Below are positions 42,481 through 54,390 of a DNA stretch of 64,000 nucleotides, in pieces (position 1 is the first letter of the stretch; every line of letters starts with the position of its first letter). The notes beneath the pieces were generated by a model. It made no database searches, was not told the origin of the DNA, and saw nothing but the letters and a program-made list of their open reading frames with translations. The position numbers and the translations under genes are program-made. Source of the stretch: Bedellia somnulentella (Eukaryota > Arthropoda > Insecta > Lepidoptera > Bedelliidae); contig OY755177.1 of the NCBI GenBank assembly GCA_963576735.1, forward strand, positions 8,618,001 to 8,682,000. Direction: 5' to 3'.

Positions 42481-43480
42481 TCCATAAAGTATGGGATGGG
42501 AGTTTGTATGAGACCTGTAATTTTAAATTTTGACGCTAGAGGTCTAATCTGATTAAAAACTTGATGCCCCCAAATATATATATATGTATTCCTTGCTAAA
42601 AAAAATGTAACAAACAACTGACAAAAAGGAATGAAATGACAGTCGATGACAGTGTGAGTCATATGGGTTCGTTTTGGCAACATTTTACATCGAAATGTTT
42701 TTGGTGGAATTATTTTATTTCTTAATAAGAAAATAAAACATACGATACGTAACTTTACAGGTTATGCAAATATATGTACCGAAATATGGTCAAACAAATA
42801 ATTTATCTTATATATTGTTACTTATTTTACATACAACATATTTCAAAATACATATAGGTAAATGATATTTTTACACTTATATATAATTTGATTCGCCAGG
42901 TATGTCAGCTATTCAGTGGGGTAGTGTTTTTTACCACATCCTTGAAAATAGGAAGAGATTTAGCTAGTCCCACCTCTTGTCTACTAGATGTACATTCCAA
43001 AATTGAAGAACGTGCACAGTAAAGGAGGAGAAATTTGTTATATTAAAATATTTCGTGTTGTGCGTGTTAAAACACTTAGTGTTAGGCTTAGAGTGATACA
43101 AACAAAAAACTATATTATTGCAAGTTAACTAAGACATATATTCGGAAATACTTATCCAAAAAACACATCTTTCATACGTAGATAAGTTTAACCACTTTCT
43201 TAGATTATAACTGTAAAAATCATAAGGTCCATCAAACGGTTCTACTTTTTAAAAGCGAAGTTAAATTATGTGACTCAAGATGATTTTTAGTTATATCTCC
43301 TTTGTAGCGCGTATTTTTTATGACTAGGTTTTTATTAAAATGATAAAATAATCTTTTCCATAAGTTTGCTGATGCAATATTTTATTCGCCTAGTCCCCTT
43401 TCATCTTTTTGGTTTCTATTTATTACAATAAAAACGTTTAATTAACAATCATTCTAAAATAAATTCATTGAACAACTGTA
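42481..43480. other. No gene recognised
   Basis: AT-rich sequence with a short TA/TATG run near 42570-42590. No coding or named-repeat match. Confidence 0.35.
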
Positions 43481-43481
43481 A

Positions 43482-43925
43482 CAATAGGCTATTTGACAAA
43501 GTTTTGAAAACTACCTTACGGTGTTTATTTGTTTATAAGAAGCCCTAATATAAAACTTCTGTCTTTATTCTAGCTATTTATATAAAATCAAAAAAGAAAA
43601 TACAATATTTAAATGTACCGCGTAAACGCGGCTTTAAGTAAAATGGCGGCTGTGGCACATATGACGTCAATTCCGCATTATACACCAACAAGCGAAGCGA
43701 TGCACAATCTGTTTGTGCGCAATTTACGTCATTATAGAAATAGCCAATTACGGTCGTTTTTAGTCACGTGACAGTTGCATAAAAAAACCTATTTTAGAAG
43801 ACGGATTTTGGTTAAATAATGCAATATTTTTATCTCGCATTATTACCAATCGCTCTAAGAAAGAAATATTAAGACTGATGAACTGCAAGAAATGTATGTT
43901 CTTATAACAATCAAATAGCCTATTG
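43482..43925. mobile_element. MITE with 15 bp terminal inverted repeats
   Basis: caataggctatttga (43482-43496) and tcaaatagcctattg (43911-43925) are exact reverse complements 444 bp apart overall. The flanks are taa at the left and cttaa at the right, suggesting a TAA/TTAA-type target, but the duplication is not clean. The interior has no coding frame; it contains a GC-richer block at 43620-43790. Confidence 0.6.
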
Positions 43926-44305
43926 CTTAACAGTGTGTCCTTTAAATGACTATAGTTTGTAATTGCCTATTTTATTAAATTGTTACAACCGAGTTTAAAA
44001 AGTGAAGATATAGCATCTTAATTAATTTTATCTGTTGAAGAAAGCAGAACAAGGAAAAAATAATATAAATGGTCCCCGTTTGGGGAATATCAACGCCAAT
44101 TTATCTTCTTTAGATGACAAATGAGAAGGTTTTTGTTAGAGACTGACAACTTGGCGCGGCGCTATGAGTGCTGCGATCATTGATCTCAATCTTAATATAT
44201 TTAAAATTATAATGAGTAAATATTAGAATAAAAATAAACACACAACATTTGTTTCTAAATATTGACTAACTTTTTAAACAACATTGTCGAATCGTCTTTT
44301 TGTAC
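43926..44305. other. No gene recognised
   Basis: AT-rich sequence up to the approximate 5' edge of the RTE-B element. Confidence 0.35.
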
Positions 44306-47300
44306 ACCTGTATTTCATGGCCATTCATTTCAACCTTACCATTCAAGGGTGGTATGCAAATGATAAGGGGGGTAAGGGGAGAACGGAACACAATATCTAA
44401 TCCGGCCCAAAAGTCAACCTCTCCTGCACGCGTCGGTGGTTCGTATGAATAGCCGGCGACGGTGTCTACCATCCTGTGGCCACCGTGGTGCTCCCTGCTA
44501 GACAACTAACGAGGCTCTGGCGTCCGAGCTAATGGCGGGATAACCATTCACCCAACCAGGCAACTGGGAGGAAGAGGCTTCAGTGGCCTTGGAGCTAATA
44601 ACTCCTAAAAGTCTGGTGCAGAAGGCAAGGGGAAACCACTGCACTACTATCCCAAGAAAGTCGTCATGGAAGTACAACCGAATGAATTAAGTCGGCCATG
44701 TGATCCGCTTAGCAACCGGCGCCGCGCTGCGTCCGGGGCAGACGGTGGGAAATGTGCTACCGGCCATGCGGATGTAGGAGACCAGGCAACGCATGAAAAA
44801 TATACTACTGGAGCCTCCCTCACGATGCGACAAATGCACAAGATAGGCACGTGGAACGTGCGTGGATTATTGAAGCCAGAGAAACTTCCAATCATTGAGA
44901 AGGAGTTAACCAGATGCGACGTGAGTATCTGTGGCCTTAGTGAAACTCACTGGAAAGGTAACGGTCATCTACTCACTGAGACCCACGCCATTTACTTCTC
45001 TGGCAACGACAAAGACAGCCACAACGGAGTTGCTTTCCTGATTCCCAAACATCTAAGGAACTGTGTGTTGGGGTATGAGCCAGTTAGCGGTCGAGTGCTG
45101 AGTATAAAACTCAAGGCGACGCCTGTAAACCTCAACATCATACAGGTATATGCTCCAACAAGTAAGGCAAGCGATGAAGTCCTGGAACAATTCTACACTG
45201 AACTGGATACCACTATTTCTAAAATATCCAGTAGGGAAGTTCTGATAATTTTAGGTGACTTCAACGCGAAGATTGGGGCAGACTCCAGTCTTCTAAGTGA
45301 CAGTGTGGGTAAATTTGGATTGCGTGAACTAAATGAAAGAGGTGAACGTCTGATACAATTTGCAGCCAACAATAATCTGGTAGTATCCAACAGCTTTTTC
45401 CAACACCACCCACGGAGACTTTATACATGGACATCACCAGATGGCAAATATCGCAACCAAATCGACTATATTCTGATTAGGTCACGGTGGAAGACATCGA
45501 TTCGAAATAGTCACACGTTACCTGGTGCCGATTGTGGATCGGATCACCAACTTTTGATTTCCAAAGTTCAGCTCAAGCTAAGGGCAGCTAGAAAACTTGA
45601 AAAGCAAAAAAGGATTGAGGTGAAGGATAGCTTTAAGTTTTTAAAGGCAATTGAACACAATTGGACCCAATGGACAAATGCAAATCCAGATTCTGAGTCC
45701 CCTGATCAGCTGTGGGACCGAGCGAAAACCATAATAGAGAACGCTGTCAAGGAGTCCGAACCATCTGAACAAACACGGAAACGACAACACTGGATGAGCG
45801 ACATTACTATGGAACTTGTAGAAGAAAGGAGAAGAATGAAAGCGTCAGGAGCTGACGTTAAATCTCTGAACGCCATATCTGCGCAGATTCAAAAAGCATG
45901 CAGGCAAGACCGAAACGCCCAACTTCAGAATGTATGCTCAGAAGTCGAAGCACACGCAGATAAATATGAATCCAGAGATCTCTATCAGAAGATACGTTTC
46001 ATTACTAAGACCCTAACTTCAAAGACATGGGCCATCGAAAACGCTCTTGGTGAGACGATCACTGAAATAAAAGACATAGCCGAAACCTGGAAATAATACT
46101 GCCAGTCACTATTTCAGGATACAGAATCACAATGTTTCACATCCACCGAACCTAGGGATGAAGAGATCGAAACAGACATCCTCGAAAGTGAAGTGAGAGC
46201 TGCGATCAAACACCTGAAGAATGGAAAAGCCACCGGCAGAGATGCTATCCCGATAGAAACTATCAAAGCGTCAGGCGAATATGGTGTCCAGATCTTTAAA
46301 ACCCTATGCAACAAAATATGGCAGACAGGGACATGGCCGCAAGAATGGGCTCACACTGTATTTATCCCTCTACATAAGAAAGGTTCGACGAAAACGTGCA
46401 GTAACTACCGCCTCATTGGCCTTATATCACACGCGAGCAAGATTTTACTGCACATTCTCAACGAGCGCCTCAAGACCTTTTTATCCAAAGAGATTGCACC
46501 CGAACAAGCCGGCTTCGTAAAAGGAAAAGGAACCCGGGAGCAAATCCTGACTGTGCGCCAGATCATCGAGAAAGCCAGAGAATTTAACAAGCCCACTTAT
46601 ATTTGCTTTGTTGATTTTTCAAAGGCGTTTGACTCAGTGAAATGGCCGAAACTTTGGAAAACTCTGCTAGAGATGGGTACACCAACACACCTTGTGCACC
46701 TTTTGAGACGCCTCTACGAGAATGGGACTGCGTCAGTGAGAGCAGACGAGATGCTTTCAGACCACTTCCACCCTAGTGCGGGAGTCCGTCAAGGATGCAT
46801 TATTTCTCCGCTTCTGTTCAACATCTACACAGAGCTGATAATGAGAATTTCCCTCGAAGACTGGATGGACGGTATCGCAATCGGTGGCCTGAGAATCTCG
46901 AACCTGCGCTACGCAGATGACACCACCCTATTCGCAAGCAGTATGCGAGATATGGAAGACCTGCTGCATAAGATGCAGTGAAAGTGTCAGTTTGGAATTT
47001 GGCCTTAAGATAAATCGCAGTAAGACGAAGATGATGATTGTGGATCGTGCCAACAACAACATGCCTGAAGTCACGAAAATTGCAAATTGTGACGTTGTAC
47101 AATCATACGTCTATCTGGGAGCGCTGATATCCAACAATGGCGGATGCGTGGACAAAATAAAGCGACAAATGGCGATTGCAAGGTCTTCTATGGACAGACT
47201 TAGGAAAATATGGAAGAACCGCAACATCACCAAAGCCACAAAGACCCGGCTAGTCAGAGCGCTTGTGTTCCCCATATTCCTTTATGCTGCAGAGACATGG

Positions 47301-47735
47301 ACGCTTCGGGAAAGCGAGAAGAAGAGGATTGATGCTCTTGAGATGTGGTGCTGGAGGAAAATGCTTGGGATATCGTGGACAGAGTTCCGTACCAATGACT
47401 CAATCCTCCAAGAACTAGGTGTCAAACAGCGCCTATCATCTATAGTCCAAGCTCGTATCTTAACCTTCTTCGGACATATATCTCGACTCGGGCGCATGTC
47501 AATCGAGCGACTGGTGGTACAGGGCAGAGTAGAAGGCACCCGAATGCGTGGTCGATCACCAATGAGATGGACGGACCAAATCAAAGCAGCGCTGGATGAC
47601 CCCCTGTACCAATGCACCAAAAAAACAGCCCTCAGAGAGGAATGGCGACGAATTGTGCGGCGGGTCACCCAACCAAAATGACGACCACGACCACTCTGTC
47701 AGGAGTGTTACGACTGAGAAGAATGCAAATGATAT
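44306..47735 (+). mobile_element. RTE-B LINE, nearly full length
   Basis: A single-ORF RTE-type LINE: 5' UTR to 44665, one long coding region interrupted twice (44666-47681), and a short 3' region. The GC content is visibly higher than in the surroundings. The 5' UTR segment ggaggaagaggcttcagtgg and tactatcccaagaaagtcg before the ATG are characteristic of this abundant insect family. Boundaries are approximate because no target-site duplication was identified. Confidence 0.8.
44666..47681 (+). pseudogene. RTE-B endonuclease/reverse transcriptase with one stop and one frameshift
   Basis: Part 1 (44666-46096, 476 residues): APE endonuclease with GTWNVRG (61-67), Glu93 in LSETHW, GDFN (197-200) and GSDH (291-294). 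A TAA at 46094-46096 interrupts it in frame. Part 2 continues in the same frame (from about 46097; first ATG 46193): FVDFSKAFDSV (first RT Asp at residue 141 from that ATG), VRQGCIISPLLF and YADDTTLF (240-243). At about 46980 a 1-base gain moves the frame to part 3 (to 47681): RSKTKMMIVDR, FLYAAETWTL, EMWCWRKMLG and RGRSPMRWTDQIK, the C-terminal region. All catalytic residues survive, so the damage looks recent. Confidence 0.92.
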
Positions 47736-47742
47736 TGGTAAG

Positions 47743-48055
47743 AATTTAGTGGCTGGTTTTGATTTATTAGTTTTGCAAATGTAATTTCAAATCTATCGCG
47801 TCTTTCTAAATATATTTCATCTTCTCTTCAATTTCATCTTCAATCATCTCCATCTATATATATATATATAATGATTATAAGTAAATGCAACATTTAAAAA
47901 AAATACATAGTATTCGTTTCTGAGCTAGTCCATAGCTTTTTAAATTTTAAGTTCTACCATCTTTTTGTACACTTGCATTACATGATAGTGGTAGGATTTT
48001 AGTCACTGGTTTGATTCATTAGGTTTTTAAATATAATTCCAAATCTATCGAATAG
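47743..48055 (+). repeat. Pair of direct repeats downstream of RTE-B
   Basis: About 55 bp at 47746-47800 (tttagtggctggttttg.. caaatctatcg) recur at 48000-48052 with substitutions. A TA microsatellite lies between them at about 47855-47871. Origin unknown; possibly the 3' tails of two RTE-B-like insertions. Confidence 0.5.
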
Positions 48056-48379
48056 CAGGCTGCTGCAGATATTTTTGTCAGCCATTTCGAACGACAAATT
48101 TGATTATGAACAGATAAAAAGGACACCTTTGAATTCGAAAACTTTTGAAGTTCAATATGATTAAGCTTATCTCTTTCAGAGTGGTGCGCATATTGCACAG
48201 ACAAAATTGAGGAGAAATAAGATTTGACTACTTCGTGACTTAGATTTCAAGAGCGATGTAATATTAAAGACATCAAAAGCCTTTTTCTCTTCAAGTAACA
48301 TAATCAAATAATGTCACTAGTGGAATTTACCTACATTACATCTACCCACAATTATAACACGTTTAAGCTTTTATTCGGT

Positions 48380-48670
48380 ACTAGTTTTTTGCCCGCGACT
48401 ACGTCGGCGTAGGTTATATTTTTTGCATCCGGTTCACATCCAAAATACCAAAACACTATCTTAACTTCTGTTTTTTTCATATTAATATTCCTGCGAGCGT
48501 TGTTATAGGTATAAAAAAACATTGAGGCTTTTTAAGTGATTATTGGGCGATGCAGTTGGAGACCATTTGTCTACCTTTTTCCCCATTCAACTTCCAAAAG
48601 GGGATAAATAATTGCTATCTCTGAAGCTGTGGATACCCTTTTTTGGGAATTATAGCCGTTAGTATATACT
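48380..48670 (-). mobile_element. Helitron-like end joined to a SINE-A relic, block A
   Basis: On the minus strand cgacgtagtcgcgggc is followed by aaaaaactagt, a GC hairpin then CTAG|T, as at 3000-3057. The right part (48525-48668) is a diverged plus-strand SINE-A (gggcgatgcagttggag.. to attatagccgttag). The whole block is repeated at 50506-50745. Confidence 0.5.
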
Positions 48671-49074
48671 CATGAATGATTGATAGATAAATTTCATAGA
48701 TTCCTTTTTGTAGTGGTTATATCAGTCAATCACATCAAGTTTCAAATTTCTAGATGTAGAAATGTCAAAAATCTGTATACTATATTGCTATCCCTTAGGG
48801 GGTGAGTTCCAAAAAACCTTTTTAATTGTTCGTAAGAATCATGAAACTATACATTTTGTACCAAGTTTCTATGTTCAAAAATGAGAATATTTTTAGTAAG
48901 TATGGATAGCAGTTTGGCGCTGCGGTGTCGGCCCTGTGCTGCTTCCTACGCTGACCGTTGGTGATGTGTGAGAGATTGCAGCCAATCAGTCATAGATGGC
49001 GGTACTAAATTAAAATTGAGATATGTGCTATTATTTACAAACTATGCATTCTGAGACTTAAACAGAATATTTTT

Positions 49075-49235
49075 TTAAGAAGTTAAAAATTTATTTAGTG
49101 TCGTTGATAAATAGCATTTTCGAATTTAATTTAGCATTTTGTATTTTTTTGTGTTTGATTAAGAATTATTTTCCTTGTGCTTACAAAGCTGCTGTGTAGT
49201 GTCAGCTTGGAATAGCACTACCCCATTTCCTCCTT
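49075..49235 (+). repeat. Block B, duplicated at 50204-50367
   Basis: aagttaaaaatttatttagtg.. through gcttacaaagctgctgtgtag is repeated at 50204 with about 10% visible differences and a short indel. It ends in a truncated SINE-A 5' piece (49192-49232). Confidence 0.7.
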
Positions 49236-49257
49236 TGTTAGAAGCACTGGATTCATG

Positions 49258-49500
49258 GCATACAATACATATACTCACAGCTATAAATTACAAGAAGTGG
49301 TAGCCATAACTTTGTATTATTCCTGAGACCCTTAAGGAAGTTGTGTATGGATAAGATTGTAAAACAAAGGATTTGGTAATGGGTCTCCAACCGCATCGCC
49401 AGAAAATCACTTAAAAAGCCTAAATACCCATAGCCGCCTCTTGCGAACACCCACGAGAAGAAATGGGTCTGTGCTATTCTAAGCCGATACTACACAGCTA
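49258..49500 (-). mobile_element. SINE-A copy
   Basis: Tail (catacaatacatatactc) at the left and 5' end (taagccgatactacacagct) at the right; moderately diverged in the middle. Its 5' end faces away from the truncated plus copy at 49192. Confidence 0.75.
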
Positions 49501-50203
49501 AATTACTGCGTTTATTAAACTTGAAAATTACGGTTTTCACGATCAAACGCTAAACTCTTACACCTTACTAAGTAACGCGAACGGTAGTCATTTAAATTTT
49601 ATTTTTGTCATCTACAATACAGCAGATTATTTTTAAAAACTTAACGAAAATAATATTCTTACCTCAATTTAGTGCCTCATGTACCTGTCGGTTCTTAAAT
49701 AGTGCTCATAGTAAAATTTCCCTTATTTCAAATGAGACATTCAAAACATTCATACAAAATGGTTCTTGTAATTCTGTCCCTAGCTATCTAACTATAAAAC
49801 AGCATGACGAGCGTTTGTATGAATGAAATGGTAATGTTTGGTATAAACCTTGCTTTTTATGAAGCGACTTTTATCTGGAATACAAGGAGTTCCCGAGGGA
49901 TTGCATAAAATTAACAGCTGCTAGTAAAAACTACGATCTACGCTGGTTAGACAATTACAGATAACACTCTTTAAGGAATGCTTAAATATTATTTTAGTTC
50001 TACGTAGATTATATTTTTTTCTTGAAGGTAAGAATGTTTTATCACGTTGGTTGAATAAGATTCAATCAGCGATAGTCATGTAATAATTGAATAATATTAA
50101 ATTTGACTGAACACCAGTGTCAGTACCGATTTGTTTACTTTTAGAAATATAATAAAGAAATATATTTTTAGATATTTTTGTTTGCAGATCGACTTATTGT
50201 TTG
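49501..50203. other. No feature recognised
   Basis: AT-rich; no coding signature in the short open frames. Confidence 0.35.
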
Positions 50204-50498
50204 AAGTTAAAAAATTATTTAGTGTCGTTGATAAATAGCCTTTTCGAATTTATATTAATTGTTTGTTTTGTATTTTTTTGTGTTTGATTAAGAATTATTT
50301 TCTCTGTGCTTACAAAGCTGCTGTGTAGTGTCAACTTTGAATAGCACTACCCCATTTCCTCCTTTGAATCGTCGTAAGAGGTGACTACGGGTTTAGAGCT
50401 TTTAAGTGACTTTTGGGTTATGCGATTCGAGACCCATCACCAATATTTATTTTACAATATTTTCCTTACTCTACTTCCAAAAGCGGCTAAGTAATATT
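50204..50498 (+). mobile_element. Second copy of block B with a longer SINE-A
   Basis: Block B repeats at 50204-50367, and here the SINE-A continues to about 50498 (cgtcgtaagaggtgac.. cgattcgagacccatc.. ccaaaagcggctaag). The 49.2 kb copy is thus a truncated version of this arrangement. Confidence 0.65.
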
Positions 50499-50505
50499 CC
50501 AAATT

Positions 50506-50745
50506 TTGTCCGCGACTACGTCCGCGTGGATTATATGCCTCCGGTTTACATCCAAAATAACAAAAAACTATCTTAACTTCTGTTTTTTATATTTATATTC
50601 CCGCGAGCGTTGTTATAGAAATAAAAAAAACATTGAGGCTTTTTAAGTGATTATTGGGCGATGCAGTTGGAGACCATTTGTCTACCTTTTCCCCATTCAA
50701 CTTCCAAAAGTGGATAAAAAATTGCTATCTCTGAAGCTGTGGAAG
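50506..50745 (-). repeat. Second copy of block A
   Basis: gtccgcgactacgtccgcg.. to ctctgaagctgtgg matches 48391-48640, including the joined SINE-A relic. The CTAG end itself is not preserved on this copy. Confidence 0.65.
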
Positions 50746-50829
50746 AAGAATCTGGAAGAAAATGGATGAATACTTATTTATTCCAAAAATACTATTAATG
50801 AAGAGTCTGATAAAGTCGTTCGATGAACA

Positions 50830-51030
50830 AAATAATCGTGTTACTATGGGGAGCCATATAAAAGTTAGGTTTTTTTATGCTCCTGTGGGAACCCTTCCGA
50901 AATCCGGAATAAATGATATCCTATTTGTTGGCCAGGTGTATAAGCTACATTTATACCAAATTTAATGAAGATCCGCCCGGTAGAATAAAAGTGATGACAT
51001 ACAGACAGACAGAAATTTTTTTTAAACCGC
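50830..51030 (+). repeat. Dispersed repeat fragment ending in a CAGA run
   Basis: atatcctatttgttggcc, accaaatttaatgaagatccg and the terminal acagacagacag recall a very common lepidopteran non-coding repeat. The open frame at 50762-50965 lies in it and is not considered a gene. Confidence 0.45.
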
Positions 51031-51590
51031 TTTATTAACATGTATAAACGAGGGATTTAGTCACTTTTTTTTCACGCTATTTTTCGGTTTAGTTATAATT
51101 ATAAGTAAGAAATGTTTAGTATTTTGTCTAAAAACTTACAGAGGTTAATAGTTAATCATCATTTTCGTTGCGTCCAAATCATTTAATTTTATTACATTAT
51201 ATTTGTAAAAGTGGTGTGGATATCATCTTTTGTTTTAAGCCCTATCCTGACAGGCGTCCTGATATGCATTCTGCACTTATGACCTAACACTAAACACACT
51301 TAGCTCTTATGCCCTGACCTTTCATTAACCGATATATGCTTAAAGTTTTGCTATAAATGGCACAAACAGGATCTGTGAAACTTTCGCAAGTTCAATGTTT
51401 GAGAACAACTTGACCCAAGTAAGAATCTTAATAAGCTTGAAACTTTAGTTGTTGAAGATACCTTATTTGATTTCATTGTTCTTTTTTATCTTATTCTCCT
51501 TTTTAGGTCACATAGCCAACAATCATGAAGTCTTTATGCATGTATGAGTACTTTGAGGTACCGTGAGTACCAACATTTGAGGATTTCTGA
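51031..51590. other. No feature recognised
   Basis: No coding or named-repeat match. Confidence 0.35.
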
Positions 51591-51598
51591 GGAATCCC

Positions 51599-51660
51599 CT
51601 GAATCAGAAACTCCTCAGCCACGTTTTGAAGTTTGGTACGGAATAACGATAAAATATTAA
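51599..51660 (-). mobile_element. SINE-A fragment
   Basis: aatcagaaactcctcagcc then acgttttgaagttt is the 3' middle of SINE-A in minus orientation. Confidence 0.5.
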
Positions 51661-51790
51661 TTTTGAAAGGATCCATTCAAAATGTAAAATTTATATTATA
51701 TTTCTTTATAAATATGGCGCTACGCGGCGCGGCGGTTTCAATTTATAAGCGTAGTATTGTAGTATTGGTATTATGAAATAAAGAAGTGCG

Positions 51791-51937
51791 CCGTGTAGTG
51801 TCGGCTTAGAATAGCACTACCCCGTTTCTGCCGATGGGTGTATGTAATATGAGGCGACTAACGGTATTGGGGCTTTTAAGGGATTTCTCGGAGATGCGGT
51901 TGGAGACCCATCACCAACAACTATTACTTTACCATGA
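51791..51937 (+). mobile_element. SINE-A 5' half, 3'-truncated
   Basis: From ccgtgtagtgtcggctt to caacaactattactttacc. Loss of the 3' half is unusual for a retroposed element and suggests later deletion. Confidence 0.78.
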
Positions 51938-52450
51938 AATTAAGAGATGGAATAATTTGATAAATATTTTAAAAAGATTTAGGGTTAGGAATATATGACG
52001 TGTTGCAAAAAATATATCGAAAGTCTGCCTTGTGTAACTTGTTTGTATATGGGTTCTATAACAAAACTTTATTATACGGAACTCATCGTGCGTGAGACCA
52101 ACTCTTATTTTTCTGCCTAGTATTTAATAAAGTAGGTATTTACATCATTTAATTTTAATAACTTGCCATTAGAAACTTCAAAAAAAATATACTTACTGGC
52201 GCCACGGATATAATTTTGTAAAAAGGTAGTGAGATCATTAAAACAATTAATTACTCAGCAATATTTTGAAGTCAAGGTTTTATTTAACCGACGACGAACC
52301 GAAGGCCTTAATTTCTAAGTATATACTACACTTAGTAACTTTTAAATATATACTATCGCAAATATTATCTTACAAATGATTTTGCTCATTGGTTTCCCTT
52401 CCAACCACCTCTGATGTTTAAGTCGTCGCATGTGTTCCACAAGATTAAAG
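51938..52450. other. No feature recognised
   Basis: AT-rich, no coding signature. Confidence 0.35.
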
Positions 52451-52454
52451 ATGA

Positions 52455-52800
52455 AAAGTAAAAAAAAAAAAAAAAAAGTTAATTTTTCAAAATTAAGGTA
52501 AATTCTAACATTTTTTGAACGTAAATTTTTTTAAATTTATCATTAGTCCGTTGCTTCGGAAGGTGTTCGTAAGGAGAAGAAGCAACAAAGAAACTCTTTA
52601 CATTCACATTTTATCATTTTTTCTAAATATGTTTTGTACAATTTTGGATCATATTTTTACCTTATAAACGATTTTCTATGCGATTTTTACACAATCAAAT
52701 GCTTTTGTGTGGTCACAAAATATACCTAATGCATTCCGGGAGTTTACCCATGAATTAAAAATATGTTTCATTAAAGACACTCCTGCGTCTACAGTAGACC
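52455..52800 (-). mobile_element. LINE-J fragment with internal deletion
   Basis: 52455-52690 is the LINE-J 3' UTR (stem-loop gttgcttc 52550, gaagcaac 52579). It is joined directly to RT-domain sequence (52690-52800) that matches 23580-23695 (ggtcacaaaatatacctaa, gacactcctgcgtctacag). About 900 bp between these parts in LINE-J is missing. Confidence 0.75.
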
Positions 52801-52944
52801 TGTTAATCTAAAAATAATAATTAATTAATGCTAATGTTGTCTGTTAATTTAAAATAATAGCAGTGTTAATCCAAACCAAAGCCACTACTCATGATTCATT
52901 AACCGTAATAAAAAAATCACTAATACGGTTTGGGGGTAAAGATA

Positions 52945-53125
52945 GATAATGTTAGAAGAAAAAAACGGCAAGGACACATTAAGATTAAATAATGAATGTG
53001 CTTTAAACGTAGGCATTTAAATGGGGCAAGTTAAATAGAGCTAAAATTATGAAAATTAGACGAAGCTCTAAAGGTTTTTTCAGAATCGTAGAAAATATCG
53101 AGCCTACCCCAAAGGGAACTAATGG
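52945..53125 (+). mobile_element. Old RTE-A 3' fragment
   Basis: gataatgttagaagaa.. through gacgaagctctaaaggtt.. to ctaccccaaagggaac and taatggcg follows RTE-A with many substitutions. Confidence 0.6.
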
Positions 53126-53149
53126 CGGACGATAATTTGTCATTATATT

Positions 53150-53312
53150 GGTTTAAGGGTATTAAGATTTAAGGGGTTTTTGGGCGATTCGGTTGGGGAT
53201 CCATCTTGCACTATGCTATCAACTCTTAAATGTGGCTGAGCGGTTTCTAGCTTTAGTTCGGGCTACCTCATTTTGGGTGATTTATACCCTCCGTGAGTAT
53301 GTTGTATGTATA
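53150..53312 (+). mobile_element. SINE-A relic
   Basis: gggtttttgggcgattcgg, aaatgtggctgagcgg and ccgtgagtatgttgtatg keep the last two thirds of SINE-A. Confidence 0.6.
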
Positions 53313-53817
53313 TTTTTCTAATCTAAAACACTTACTAGATATTTTCTGACTCAAAGCTTCGGCCCTAAATTCCCATGATATCATCATGTGTTTTCATAAT
53401 TTATTTAGATTATAATTCATAATTTACCAAGACGTATATATGCATGCATATAAAAATTAACACAGGATATAACATGTAAAAGCTGTGGTGGATCACTACA
53501 TAAACTAAGTCAAGACTATCAGAGTCAAGTCTAACGTTCACGCCTAGAATCCCCGAAGGGTGGCCGATGAATTTCAAATTCTGGAAATCTTGTCTTATAT
53601 TTGTTACACTGACACGTGATAGGGACAAGTCTTTGATGGACGGGGATGGCCGCTTTGTAATAAAATACGCAGAGTGGACGTGTGGTTTTTATTGGATCGC
53701 ATACAAACACATTTGATTTTGACCGAGTCATTACGGTACTAATGAATTCACGGCACTACAATTATAAACGAAAGAAGTTTAATGAAATTATTTTATGATG
53801 TAATCCCCCTTCAAAGA
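53313..53817. other. No gene recognised
   Basis: gttcacgcctagaatccccg at about 53536 resembles a SINE-B tail in minus orientation, but the rest does not follow clearly. The overlapping minus frames have no domain. Confidence 0.35.
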
Positions 53818-53825
53818 CCAGGTGA

Positions 53826-53900
53826 CCCTCCGGCCTTGTGCTCCTACTAAGTAGTCCTACTGGTAGGAGCACCAAGACACCTGTGTCCTGATGCTCCTAC
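53826..53900 (+). repeat. MULE left terminal inverted repeat
   Basis: Pairs with 56957-57030. It contains its own hairpin: gtgctcctac (53838-53847) and gtaggagcac (53863-53872) are complementary, with taagtagtcctactg between them. Confidence 0.92.
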
Positions 53901-54210
53901 TACTAAGGAAATCGTGGAATTTCCAGTTTCCAGCACCGAGACATTACAAATACGAAATTACACATAGACATACTTTGAGTCAAGTACACCTATCTATAAA
54001 AGTGTCACTTCACGATGAAAGTAGGTAGATGCCTTGTAAGCTATAAAATCTCCTTTTGTTGTTGATTAGGTATGGCCATACGTACTATGACAGTTATTTT
54101 ATGTATTTAAAAAATATATATTTTTGTCATTTGTGTTATCCTTTATTTTCCGTCCGTGCAAGTCAAAAAATCTGTATTTTATCTAAAATTAATTATATGT
54201 ACCTACTAAA

Positions 54211-54390
54211 ATGAGTGACTTAGAAGAAAATGTTCCCGTCTTCATTAAAAGAAAACGCGGAATTGTGTTACTTTTTAAAGGGAGGCAATATTATAAACAA
54301 CGTGTTTATAAAAATCTTAATGTAATATGGCAGTGCAGTATGATGAAAAGAAAGTCTGAAATGAAATGTCCGGGAACCGTTACTATTGCG
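54211..54390 (+). CDS. MULE gene exon 1: N-terminal FLYWCH zinc-finger part
   Basis: 60 codons from ATG 54211 to the splice donor gtaagt at 54391. Residues ~20-58 show the FLYWCH pattern: F-K-G-R-Q-Y-Y, then I-W-Q-C (first Cys) and M-K-C-P-G (second Cys). The two histidines that complete the finger are not in this exon; they appear at the start of exon 2 (VNHTCQENH) after phase-0 splicing. FLYWCH fingers bind DNA and are found fused to MULE transposases, where they probably recognise the element ends. An unspliced reading would run 7 codons into the intron and stop. Confidence 0.8.

Noticed and set aside
43620..43800. CpG-richer patch as a host promoter
   Set aside because: It lies inside the MITE bounded by 43482 and 43925 and no exon follows.
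44266..44505. Minus-strand frame over the RTE-B 5' region
   Set aside because: It is antisense to the RTE-B 5' UTR and shows no protein family pattern.
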